From: Burkholderia sp. IMCC1007
GTDB taxonomy: Bacteria; Pseudomonadota; Gammaproteobacteria; Burkholderiales; Burkholderiaceae
Length of the DNA stretch: 43,713 nucleotides
Direction: 5' to 3'
Assembly (NCBI RefSeq): GCF_027257875.1
Contig: NZ_JAPVQY010000066.1
Span: 1 to 43,713, forward strand
The translations under genes and the position numbers were made by a program. A model generated the notes under the pieces. The model did no database searches. It had not been told where the DNA came from and saw only the letters and a list, made by a program, of their open reading frames with translations. Each line of letters begins with the position of its first letter. The stretch's first letter is position 1. Of this stretch, positions 17,322-24,141 are shown piece after piece.

Positions 17322-18100
17322 GCTACGCGCCTTCCCTGTTCGGCGACAACGCGCCGCCTTCCCTGCATACGCCGGCGTCGACGGACGTCGCGTTCCAGGC
17401 CCGCTCGCTGCTCGATTTGCTGTACGACGGGTTCTTCATGCTGTTCCTGCTCAAGAACAAGCGGGAGCCGGACAGCGCCAGCGAATTCAGCACGCGGATC
17501 CAGGAGTTCCTGTCGGATTTCGAGCGCGGCGCGAAGAAGCTGAACATCCCCGCCGAGGACGTGTACGGCGCGAAATTCGCGTTCTGCGCGGCCATCGACG
17601 AGATGGTGCTGTCGTCGCAGTTCAAGATCCGTGCGGACTGGGAGCGCCGGCCGCTGCAGCTCGTGCTGTTCGGCGAGCAGCTCGCGGGCGAGAAGTTCTT
17701 CCAGTATCTCGAGGAATGTCGCGCGCAGGGCGCGGCGCGGCTGCAGTCGCTCGAAGTGTTTCACATGTGCCTGCTGCTGGGGTTCCAGGGCAAGTACCTG
17801 CTCGAAGGGCCGGAGAAGCTCGCGTATCTGACCGCGCGGCTGGGCGACGAGATCGCGCACATGAAGGGCAAACGCGCCGCGTTTGCGCCGCATTGGCCGC
17901 TGCCCGATCAGATCGCGCACCGGCTGAAGCGCGAAGTGCCGATTTGGGCGATTGGTGCGGTGTTCGCGCTCGTCGCCCTGCTCGGGTATCTCGGGCTCAA
18001 TACGTATCTGAAGGACAAGACGCTGCAGGCGTTGGCGCCTTACTCGCAGATCATCAAGGTCGGCCCGGAGTCGGCGAATTTGACGATTTCGCTGCCTTGA
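17318..18100 (+). CDS. tssL: TssL (DotU-type), T6SS inner-membrane protein
   Basis: A 260-residue DotU/TssL protein. The cytoplasmic domain shows LLDLLYDGFFMLFLLK and later LLLGFQGKYLLEG, followed by one transmembrane segment near residues 210-232 (PIWAIGAVFALVALLGYLGL) and a short periplasmic tail. Some TssL proteins carry a C-terminal OmpA-like peptidoglycan-binding domain. This one does not, which fits the separate OmpA-like gene at 3139-4089. It ends the tssJKL arm, followed by a strong terminator. Confidence 0.95.
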   Translation: MSYAPSLFGDNAPPSLHTPASTDVAFQARSLLDLLYDGFFMLFLLKNKREPDSASEFSTRIQEFLSDFERGAKKLNIPAEDVYGAKFAFCAAIDEMVLSSQFKIRADWERRPLQLVLFGEQLAGEKFFQYLEECRAQGAARLQSLEVFHMCLLLGFQGKYLLEGPEKLAYLTARLGDEIAHMKGKRAAFAPHWPLPDQIAHRLKREVPIWAIGAVFALVALLGYLGLNTYLKDKTLQALAPYSQIIKVGPESANLTISLP

Positions 18101-18135
18101 GGCGCGCTTCGTTCGGACATCGATGCTTCATGAAG

Positions 18136-18161
18136 AAAGGACCGCCCGGCGGTCCTTTTTT
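18136..18161 (+). terminator. Intrinsic terminator after tssJKL
   Basis: A 9-base-pair hairpin (AAAGGACCG / CGGTCCTTT, 5-base loop) is followed by further T residues, 35 bases after the tssL stop. The reverse strand also gives a hairpin ending in T-rich sequence, so it may serve the converging small gene at 18185-18511 too. Confidence 0.9.
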
Positions 18162-18184
18162 ACTGTGGCGCTTGACGCGCGTCG

Positions 18185-18511
18185 TCAGAGCAGAATGAAC
18201 GCGTCGTTGTCGACGTAGAACACGAAGGCGTCGAACAGTTGCGCGACGGTCGGCTCGTCGACCTGGTCATGTGCGTTGATCACGATGTCCTCGATCGTCG
18301 CGCTATTCAGCGTGATGCGCCAGCCCGGTTGTGGTGCGGTGGCAGGTGGCGTGGCGGCTTCGGCGTCGTCGGCGTCGTCAGCGTCGTCGATGAATGCGCC
18401 CTCTGTATCGAGCGTCCATGGCATCGGCGGCAGGCAGAGCCAACCGGAGAAGTCGCCGGGGTGCTCGAGAATGTGTTGCAGCGACGCGGTGGTCGCACGG
18501 GTGATCGACAT
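18185..18511 (-). CDS. Small acidic protein, DUF7716-like (unknown function)
   Basis: A 108-residue protein with an Asp/Ala-rich middle (FIDDADDADDAEAA) and a C-terminus EPTVAQLFDAFVFYVDNDAFILL. The pattern PWTLDTEGAF...IEDIVINAHDQ...FDAFVFYxDNDAFI resembles a family I recall as DUF7716; this is not verified. There is no signal peptide or membrane segment. It lies immediately beyond the T6SS terminator, convergent with tssL. Small acidic cytoplasmic proteins near T6SS genes are sometimes immunity proteins, but no effector gene is adjacent, so no function is assigned. No clear ribosome-binding site is seen before the ATG. Confidence 0.65.
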   Translation of the reverse strand: MSITRATTASLQHILEHPGDFSGWLCLPPMPWTLDTEGAFIDDADDADDAEAATPPATAPQPGWRITLNSATIEDIVINAHDQVDEPTVAQLFDAFVFYVDNDAFILL

Positions 18512-18870
18512 GGGTGGTGCGGTTGTAACTGGACTGGAGTCAATGCGCGGGAACGGCGATGTGGCAGCTGCACGGAGGTGCCTGCGTCGCGGCGCTCGCG
18601 TCAGCGAGTCGTGATTATGCCAATTCCGAGCACGCGGGGTTGGCTCCGATGGGAAGCGTCCGCCTTCGTCGCCCGCCGAGCGATCCGTGCCGGCGCGCCG
18701 TCACGCTGCGCCGCTACCCCACCGTCTGCTGAAATCGATTGCAATCAGGGCCACCTCGACTTCCGGTACGCGCCGGTTGCGAGTAGTGTCTACATGCCCG
18801 TATTCCGGCCCAGCCGGGCACGACCGATGCCCGGCGCTCGACTACTACACTGAACCCTTGGAGATCTGCG
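18512..18870. other. Intergenic region upstream of the orphan binding-protein gene
   Basis: No credible gene. The region separates two divergent genes. It ends in a good ribosome-binding site (TTGGAG, 7 bases before the ATG at 18871) and holds one perfect inverted repeat (18813-18835). A weak promoter-like pair (TTGCGA near 18777 and TATTCC near 18800) is visible. Nothing else is supportable. Confidence 0.5.
18813..18835. promoter_or_regulatory. Inverted repeat in the leader of the binding-protein gene
   Basis: GCCGGGC and GCCCGGC form perfect 7-base arms around a 9-base loop, 36 bases before the start codon at 18871. There is no T-run, so an operator or leader structure is more likely than a terminator. 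Confidence 0.35.
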
Positions 18871-19671
18871 ATGAAACGTTCGAAGTTCCTGTTGTCGGGC
18901 CTGCTACTCGCGTCGGCGCTCGGTTTCACCGCCATCGCCGCCCATGCTGAAGACCTGCTCGATTCGGTGAAGAAAGCCGGCGTGCTGCGCGTCGGCCTCG
19001 AAGGCACGTATCCGCCGTTCAACTCGCGCGGCACGTCCGGCCAGCTCGAGGGCTTCGACGTCGACATCGCGAACGCGGTCGCCGGCAAGCTCGGCGTGAA
19101 GACGCAGTTCATTCCGACTGAATGGAGCGGCATCATCGCGGGGCTGCAAGCCGGGAAGTTCGACGTGATCGTGAATCAGGTCACGATCACGCCGCAGCGC
19201 AAGGAAGTACTCGACTTCAGCGAGCCGTACACGTACTCGGCCGCGCAACTGATCCAGCGCAAGGACGACACGCGCAACTTCAAGTCGCTCGACGATTTCA
19301 AGGGCAAGAAGCTCGGCGTGACGCTCGGCACCAACTACGACCAGATGGCACGCACCGTGCCCGGCATCGAAGTGCAGACGTATCCGGGCGCGCCGGAAAA
19401 ACTGCGCGACCTCGCCGCCGGCCGGATCGAGGCGACGCTCGACGACCGCCTGATGCTGCCGTACATGATCAAGACCTCGAACCTGCCGCTGCGCGCGGGC
19501 GCGGTGCTGAACGGCGGCAAGCAGGAGATGGCGATCCCGTTCCGCAAGGGCAATCCGAAGTTCGAGAAGGCGATCAACGACGCGCTCGATTCGCTGCGCA
19601 AGGAAGGCACGTTGAAGAAGATCTCGATGCACTGGTTCGGCTCGGACGTGACCGTGCCGGTCGCGCAGTAA
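18871..19671 (+). CDS. Amino-acid ABC transporter substrate-binding protein (SBP family 3)
   Basis: A 266-residue periplasmic binding protein. A signal peptide ending AAHA (residue 26) precedes the family-3 core: VLRVGLEGTYPPFN, GQLEGFDVDIANAVAGKLG, and the RKEVLDFSEPYTYSAAQ hinge region. Such proteins bind polar amino acids or cystine (FliY/TcyA-like) and deliver them to an ABC permease. No permease or ATPase gene is next to it, so it is an orphan here; the ligand cannot be told from the sequence. The start is supported by TTGGAG 7 bases upstream. Confidence 0.9.
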   Translation: MKRSKFLLSGLLLASALGFTAIAAHAEDLLDSVKKAGVLRVGLEGTYPPFNSRGTSGQLEGFDVDIANAVAGKLGVKTQFIPTEWSGIIAGLQAGKFDVIVNQVTITPQRKEVLDFSEPYTYSAAQLIQRKDDTRNFKSLDDFKGKKLGVTLGTNYDQMARTVPGIEVQTYPGAPEKLRDLAAGRIEATLDDRLMLPYMIKTSNLPLRAGAVLNGGKQEMAIPFRKGNPKFEKAINDALDSLRKEGTLKKISMHWFGSDVTVPVAQ

Positions 19672-19692
19672 GCGGCTTCCCGCGCGTTCAAT

Positions 19693-19727
19693 GCGTCACG
19701 ACCTTCGCCGCGGCGAAGGCGTGACGC
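19693..19727. terminator. Long hairpin between converging genes
   Basis: A 17-base-pair inverted repeat with one bulged A (GCGTCACG... and ...CGTGACGC around CCTTCGCCG/CGGCGAAGG) lies between the stop at 19671 and the stop at 19753. It has no T-run on either strand, so it is a probable transcript end or 3' stability element rather than a canonical terminator. Confidence 0.5.
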
Positions 19728-19752
19728 TCGTCTGCCGTTCCGCTCCGTTCCC

Positions 19753-19956
19753 TCAAGCCGCTTCGTCGAAGCGGGCAAGCAACTGTTGGCCGATCGGTGT
19801 CAGCGCCGGGCGTGCGGCGACGGCACTCACGCGCACCTGCGTATCGTCGACGAGCCGCTTTTCGACGAGCACGGCGAAGGCCGGATTCGTCGGGTCGACG
19901 CTGTCCGGCGAGCGCGCAATGCGCAGCAGCATCGAAAATTCATGTGGACTCAACAT
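19753..19956 (-). CDS. Small hypothetical protein, possible winged-helix-like
   Basis: A 67-residue protein starting MLSPHEFSMLLRIARSPDSVD and ending ALTPIGQQLLARFDEAA. The TPIGQQLLAR ending and the alternating helical pattern are reminiscent of small winged-helix proteins that end in a T-x-x-G-x-x-L helix, but I do not recognise the family. AGGAG lies 9 bases before this ATG, so I prefer it to the ATG 26 codons upstream. Confidence 0.6.
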   Translation of the reverse strand: MLSPHEFSMLLRIARSPDSVDPTNPAFAVLVEKRLVDDTQVRVSAVAARPALTPIGQQLLARFDEAA

Positions 19957-20388
19957 GGTCCGTGTCTCCTGATCGGGTGCGATTCGATTCGAACCAACGT
20001 CGATCGTGTTTTCGAATGGAATGGTGCGGTACATGGTCGATGCGTCGCCGGGAGCGAGATCCGGGGGGCCGCGCGCGACGCGGGCACGGCGTCGTGGGCG
20101 GGATGCGCATCCCCGTCAGCCGCGTTCGCGCTGCCACGGGAACGTGCAACCTTAGGGGCGCATCGTGACGCGCGCATGACAGCAAAACGGGGGTGCAACG
20201 GCGCGGGCTGCGGGGCCTCTTTGCTCGATCGCGCCCCGGTTTCGGACCGATCAACGCCGTCGTATTCGCGGACCTCGCCGACTGTTTTTTGGCGTCACCG
20301 ACTCATCGCGAATCGGCCGGATAAGCCATGCGGTTGCGATGCGTTCCATCGGCCTCGCGCACGCAGCGCACGACCACGTGGACCGCAC
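19957..20388. other. Region without a supportable gene before the immunity remnant
   Basis: The frame of the immunity remnant stays open through this stretch, but its translation here (Arg/Pro-rich) does not look like protein-coding sequence or like the family. The 5' part should contain the promoter of the 67-residue gene. No repeat, RNA or clear promoter was recognised. The junction where recognisable immunity sequence begins is near 20390-20400. Confidence 0.4.
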
Positions 20389-21171
20389 GCCGGAGCGGCA
20401 CTCTCCGGCAATCTGGACGTGCTTGACTTCACTTTCCCCCGGCCGTTCCTCGAACACCGGCCGGGGGTATTCCAGGCGTTGTTCGCTGCGTTCTGTGAAA
20501 CTCTCCCGACGGTTTACGGGCATGCCGGTTTTGGGGTGAACCTGCCGCCAATGGAGCAAGAAGCAAACGAGGCGACGGAGTATTTCTTCGCTCGTCGGTA
20601 CGGGCCGGGAATCGACGTTGGCGATCCCATGGGTTACAGCACGGTGAGATTGGTCGGCAAGATCAAAACCGTGGATTGGATCGTTGCCCTGAATGCGGAC
20701 CTCGTGTGCGCGGCCGGCGGACCGACCTCATGGACGTTGCCTCCCGACTGGTTCATTCGGCAACCGTTAGGCACTGATGGTTTGATCATCCAAGCAGGTG
20801 CCGCGCCCCAATCCGGCATTTCGGACGGACCTGGCAAGTCGCCGCTGCCGCCACCCGCGTACGTCCTGCTCAACGCAGCGCTGCGCCCGATCATCGCTGA
20901 GGACATGGACATTCTCCAGCGCGGAACGCTCGACAGTACCGCCCCGCTACTGAACACCACGGTGGCGACCGAAGCCTGGCTGAAGCGCTTCGACCTGCCG
21001 CCCGGCCAGGTGACCGAACAATGGCGCGAGCTGCATAAAACGCCGACGGTCGGTGGCAGCAAGGCGGCGGTCGCCGCCAACCTCTTGCGGCTTCGGAAGG
21101 CCATGGGACTGCCCGTGCCCGTGCCCGTGCCGTCGAACGGTTTCGGATACGACGGTGGCTCGCCGGGCTAA
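20389..21171 (+). pseudogene. 5'-truncated type VI immunity-like protein (DUF3396 / TsiV type)
   Basis: About 260 residues match the C-terminal two thirds of the DUF3396 family, which annotation pipelines call type VI immunity family protein. Landmarks are STVRLVGKIKTVDWIVAL, GLIIQAGAAPQSG, LLNAALRPIIAED and TEAWLKRFDLP. Intact relatives are about 330-400 residues. Here the N-terminal ~100 residues are missing: upstream of about 20400 the same frame gives Arg/Pro-rich non-family sequence, and the first in-frame ATG is inside the domain (about 20551). The 5' boundary is approximate. DUF3396 proteins commonly neighbour vgrG and effector genes, so this is probably a decayed T6SS immunity gene from a lost effector module. 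Family recall is unverified. Confidence 0.7.
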
Positions 21172-21293
21172 CGAACGTTCAGAGCAACACAGAAGCGTGG
21201 CCGCGAGGCCCCGTATCGTGACTCAAGCAATCCGGAAAGAGAAGCTAATCAGCAACGCAGCGCTTGCGATGTGACCGTCGCGTTTAGAGCGCT

Positions 21294-21518
21294 CTATTCA
21301 GACGCCAAGCCTGCAAACATGGAACGAATTTGATCTGTAGCGCTCTGCCGTGGCGATACGGACTGCACGGGATTGTAATTTTCATCCTCCCGCTTTTGCT
21401 CGCGTTCGACAAGTAGCTCCCGACGGCGTTCAATTTGCTCAGCAACGTCTCCCGACGGAACACCATTCTTCGTCATCAGCGACGTCAGCTCCGACTCAAA
21501 GCTATCCAAGTCGTCCAC
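21294..21518 (-). CDS. Hypothetical 74-residue hydrophilic protein
   Basis: A GTG-started frame of 74 residues, rich in Glu/Arg/Gln (EQIERRRELLVEREQKREDE) and probably a short coiled helix. The family is not recognised. A stop codon lies two codons upstream of the GTG, so the GTG is the only start; GAGG sits 4 bases before it, a tight spacing. Base composition is visibly less GC-rich than neighbouring genes. It abuts the integrase fragment and may be island cargo or itself a fragment. Confidence 0.45.
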   Translation of the reverse strand: MDDLDSFESELTSLMTKNGVPSGDVAEQIERRRELLVEREQKREDENYNPVQSVSPRQSATDQIRSMFAGLASE

Positions 21519-21522
21519 AGAA

Positions 21523-21949
21523 CCTCATCTTCCGAACGCAGAAGACGGGCGCATTCGTTACAGTGCAAATCACGGGCGACCTCGCGGCGCTGATCGAACG
21601 GCTGCTCGCCTGGCGTGGTTCGAAGGTCGACGTATCGCCCTACCTGTTGCGCGACGAGGAAGGCTATCCACTCACAAAGGGCATGCTGCGTTCGCGCTTC
21701 GACAAGGCGCGTGAGCTGGCCGGCATCGACAAGGCGAAATTTCAGTTCCGCGATCTCCGCGCGCGCGGCGTGACACACAAGACGATCGACGAAGGATTGG
21801 AGGCCGGGCAGCGCCTGGCAGGACACAGCGGACCAAGCATGACGGCGCGATACGTCGCGGCGCACGGCCGGTTAAACCGTCCCGCTGATGCGCATTGGAA
21901 ACGAGAGGGGGTATTGGAAACGCGAAGGGGCTACGCAAACATCGCGTAA
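21523..21949 (+). pseudogene. Tyrosine recombinase (phage integrase) C-terminal fragment
   Basis: About 140 residues match the catalytic end of a phage-type tyrosine integrase: QKTGAFVTVQITGDL (beta hairpin with the catalytic Lys), FQFRDLRARGVTHK (box II region, with the usual H of H-x-L-R replaced as R-D-L-R), RLAGHSGPSMTARYVA (box II His and the Tyr nucleophile). The N-terminal DNA-binding half is absent, and before about 21523 the frame is unrelated, so the gene is broken. Its 3' end lies 15 bases from the 3' end of a tRNA-Thr gene, the usual place for an island integrase. The last codons run into a hairpin and a 19-base tandem near-repeat. Confidence 0.78.
21894..21931. repeat. Tandem near-repeat of 19 bases at the end of the integrase fragment
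   Basis: Two adjacent copies beginning ATTGGAAACG (21894 and 21913) differ at three or four positions. They fall inside the final codons of the integrase fragment, next to the tRNA gene, and may be part of the former attachment-site architecture. Confidence 0.55.
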
Positions 21950-21955
21950 CCCCTT
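21925..21955 (-). terminator. Probable terminator of the tRNA-Thr transcript
   Basis: Arms AAGGGG(C)TACGC and GCGTA(A)CCCCTT pair with one mismatch around a 7-base loop, 9 bases beyond the tRNA 3' end on the minus strand. The trailing sequence is only moderately T-rich. The plus-strand integrase fragment stops inside it (TAA at 21947-21949). Confidence 0.55.
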
Positions 21956-21963
21956 GCTGGATA

Positions 21964-22039
<76 letters not shown>

Positions 22040-22059
22040 GTTAAGCGCGAGATTCTACC

Positions 22060-22584
22060 TCATTTCACGATCTTGAGGCGAGGTCTGTTGCTGCCTTTCG
22101 ATCCATCTCCGTCAGATTTCGGCGGTTCGTCCGCGCCTTCGGACGGTTCCTCGTTCGTGCCGCTGTCCGAGACGGGCGTCAACGTGGACGAAGCCTCGTC
22201 GCGGGACGCGCCATCGTCGGCCTGCGCGGCATCGTCTTCGAATGCCCCCGAATCCTCTGCCTCACCGGCCACCGCATCGACCTGGAACGCCATCCCCTGA
22301 CCGTTCTCCCGCGCGTAGATCGCGAGCACGTTGGCCACTGGAATCTCGATCTTGTGCGCCTTCCCGGAGAACCGGGCAGTGAACTCGATCCACTCGTTGC
22401 CCATCTGCAGCTGGCTCGTCGCCTCGAAGCTGATGTTGAGCACGATCTCGCCGTCACGCACGAACTGACGCGGCACGCGCGTCGAGTTGTCGACCCTCAC
22501 CGCGATATGCGGCGTGTAACCGTTATCGGTGCACCACTCGTACAGCGCGCGCAGCAGATAAGGCTTCGTTGAAATCTCTTGCAT
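22060..22584 (-). CDS. sspB: SspB, ClpXP protease specificity adaptor
   Basis: A 174-residue SspB protein. The substrate-binding domain occupies about residues 1-110 (MQEISTKPYLLRALYEWCTDNGYTP...). A long acidic, Ser/Asp/Glu-rich flexible linker follows, and the end RPRLKIVK corresponds to the ClpX-binding tail (LRVVK type). SspB delivers ssrA-tagged proteins to ClpXP. The linker, about 60 residues, is fairly long. The ATG is chosen by match to the family; the frame upstream is non-family. It lies 71 bases after sspA and probably shares its transcript. Confidence 0.95.
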   Translation of the reverse strand: MQEISTKPYLLRALYEWCTDNGYTPHIAVRVDNSTRVPRQFVRDGEIVLNISFEATSQLQMGNEWIEFTARFSGKAHKIEIPVANVLAIYARENGQGMAFQVDAVAGEAEDSGAFEDDAAQADDGASRDEASSTLTPVSDSGTNEEPSEGADEPPKSDGDGSKGSNRPRLKIVK

Positions 22585-22655
22585 CACAATCCTCGAACCC
22601 GGAGCAGGCACGCGGCACGCCGCGCCGCCCGCTCCGTCATGCACTCATTGCATCA

Positions 22656-23267
22656 TCAACGACGCATGACCTTTTCGGACGGCGTCAGTGCTTCGATATA
22701 GGCCGGACGGCTGAAGATCCGTTCCGCGTACTTCATCAGCGGCGCAGCATTCTTCGACAGTTCGATGCCGTAGTGATCCAGACGCCACAGCAGCGGCGCG
22801 ATCGCAACGTCGAGCATCGAGAACTCTTCGCCGAGCATGTACTTGTTCTTCACGAAGATCGGCGCGAGCTGCGTCAGGCGATCGCGGATCGCGAGGCGTG
22901 CCTTCTCGTGGTTCTTCTCGGCAGCCTTGCCCTTCTCGTTCTCGAGCGTGCTGACGTGAACGAACAGCTCCTTCTCGAAGTTGAGCAGGAACAGGCGCGC
23001 ACGCGCGCGCTGCACCGGATCGGCCGGCATCAGTTGCGGATGCGGGAAGCGCTCGTCGATGTATTCGTTGATGATGTTCGATTCGTACAGGATCAGGTCG
23101 CGCTCGACCAGAATCGGCACCTGACCGTACGGGTTCATCACCGAGATGTCTTCCGGCTTGTTGAACAGGTCGACGTCACGGATTTCGAAGTCCATGCCCT
23201 TCTCGAACAGCACCAGCCGGCAACGCTGGGAGAACGGGCAAGTTGTGCCGGAATACAGAACCATCAT
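22656..23267 (-). CDS. sspA: SspA, stringent starvation protein A (GST fold)
   Basis: A 203-residue glutathione-S-transferase-fold protein starting MMVLYSGTTCPFSQRCRLVL, with the NPYGQVPILVERDLILYES thioredoxin-like core and a helical C-terminal domain. SspA binds RNA polymerase and modulates stress and virulence transcription. GAGGAAAC lies just before the start. A strong terminator-like hairpin ends only 14 bases upstream of the ATG, so expression must depend on readthrough from petC or on a promoter further upstream. Confidence 0.94.
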   Translation of the reverse strand: MMVLYSGTTCPFSQRCRLVLFEKGMDFEIRDVDLFNKPEDISVMNPYGQVPILVERDLILYESNIINEYIDERFPHPQLMPADPVQRARARLFLLNFEKELFVHVSTLENEKGKAAEKNHEKARLAIRDRLTQLAPIFVKNKYMLGEEFSMLDVAIAPLLWRLDHYGIELSKNAAPLMKYAERIFSRPAYIEALTPSEKVMRR

Positions 23268-23281
23268 ATTTGCGTTTCCTC

Positions 23282-23343
23282 AAAAAAGCCGAGGGCCGGC
23301 ACGCGGCGCAACCCCTTTCACGGGTTCCGCGTTGCGCCGGCCC
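23282..23343 (-). terminator. Terminator or attenuator between petC and sspA
   Basis: On the minus strand GGGCCGGC pairs with GCCGGCCC (8 bp), then ACGCGG with CCGCGT (6 bp) and AACCC with GGGTT (5 bp), with two 3-base bulges. The hairpin is followed by TCGGC and TTTTTT. It begins 18 bases after the petC stop. It looks like the petABC terminator, but it leaves no room for a promoter between itself and sspA. Confidence 0.85.
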
Positions 23344-23361
23344 CACGCCGGTCAGGCGTGT

Positions 23362-24120
23362 TTACTTGATATCTTTCCAGTACGCGGCGTTGAGCCGCCA
23401 GGCCAGGAAAGTCAGGACCCCGAGAAAGACCAGCACCCACACGCCGAGGCGTTTGCGGGTCTGCTGGGCCGGCTCGGCCATCCATGTCATATAGGCCACC
23501 AGGTCGGCCACCGCAGCATCGTAGTCGGGCGACGACAACGTGCCCGGCGTGACCTGCTGGAAGCCGACGAGCATGTGGACCTTCTCGCCCGTCTCCTCGT
23601 CCGTCTTGTCTTCGAATTTGGCCGTGCGCTGCCCCTGCAGTTGCCATAATACGTTGGGCATGCCGACGTTCTCGAACACCGCGTTGTTCCAGCCGGTCGG
23701 CCGCGTATCGTCGCGGTAGAACCCACGCAGATACGTATACAGCCAGTCGCGGCCGCGCGCCCGCTCCTCGACCGACAGATCGGGCGGCGTGGTGCCGAGC
23801 CAGTTCTTCGCGTCTTCGGGCCGCATCGCAACGGACATCGTATTCCCGACCTTGTCGGTCGTGAACAGGAGATTCGTTTCGATCTCCTTCTGGGATATGC
23901 CCAGATCCGTCAGACGGTTGTAGCGCATCAGGTTCGCGCTGTGGCAGTTCAGGCAATAGTTTACAAACAATTGCGCGCCGCGTTGAAGCGAAACGAGATT
24001 TTGCGTGTTATCGGGCGCCCGGTCGAGCGGAAAATTACCTTCGGCGCGTACGACCGGCGCCGCCAGCAGCGCCACGGCCGTCGCCCCGATCAGCGCGAGC
24101 ATCGAAAGCAGTTTCTTCAT
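23362..24120 (-). CDS. petC: Cytochrome c1 of the bc1 complex
   Basis: A 252-residue exported cytochrome c1. A signal peptide (MKKLLSMLALIGATAVALLAAPVVRAE) precedes the haem motif CLNCH (Cys56, Cys59, His60), and a C-terminal membrane anchor lies near residues 225-243. It passes electrons from the Rieske protein to soluble cytochrome c. It is the third gene of petABC, 21 bases after petB. Confidence 0.96.
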   Translation of the reverse strand: MKKLLSMLALIGATAVALLAAPVVRAEGNFPLDRAPDNTQNLVSLQRGAQLFVNYCLNCHSANLMRYNRLTDLGISQKEIETNLLFTTDKVGNTMSVAMRPEDAKNWLGTTPPDLSVEERARGRDWLYTYLRGFYRDDTRPTGWNNAVFENVGMPNVLWQLQGQRTAKFEDKTDEETGEKVHMLVGFQQVTPGTLSSPDYDAAVADLVAYMTWMAEPAQQTRKRLGVWVLVFLGVLTFLAWRLNAAYWKDIK

Positions 24121-24141
24121 GTCGTTCTCTCCTCGCTCACG

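Noticed and set aside
20190..20230. Possible second copy of the tRNA-Thr 3' end as the far island border
   Set aside because: Only a short, imperfect GGCTGC-centred similarity was seen, which is not enough for an attachment-site repeat.
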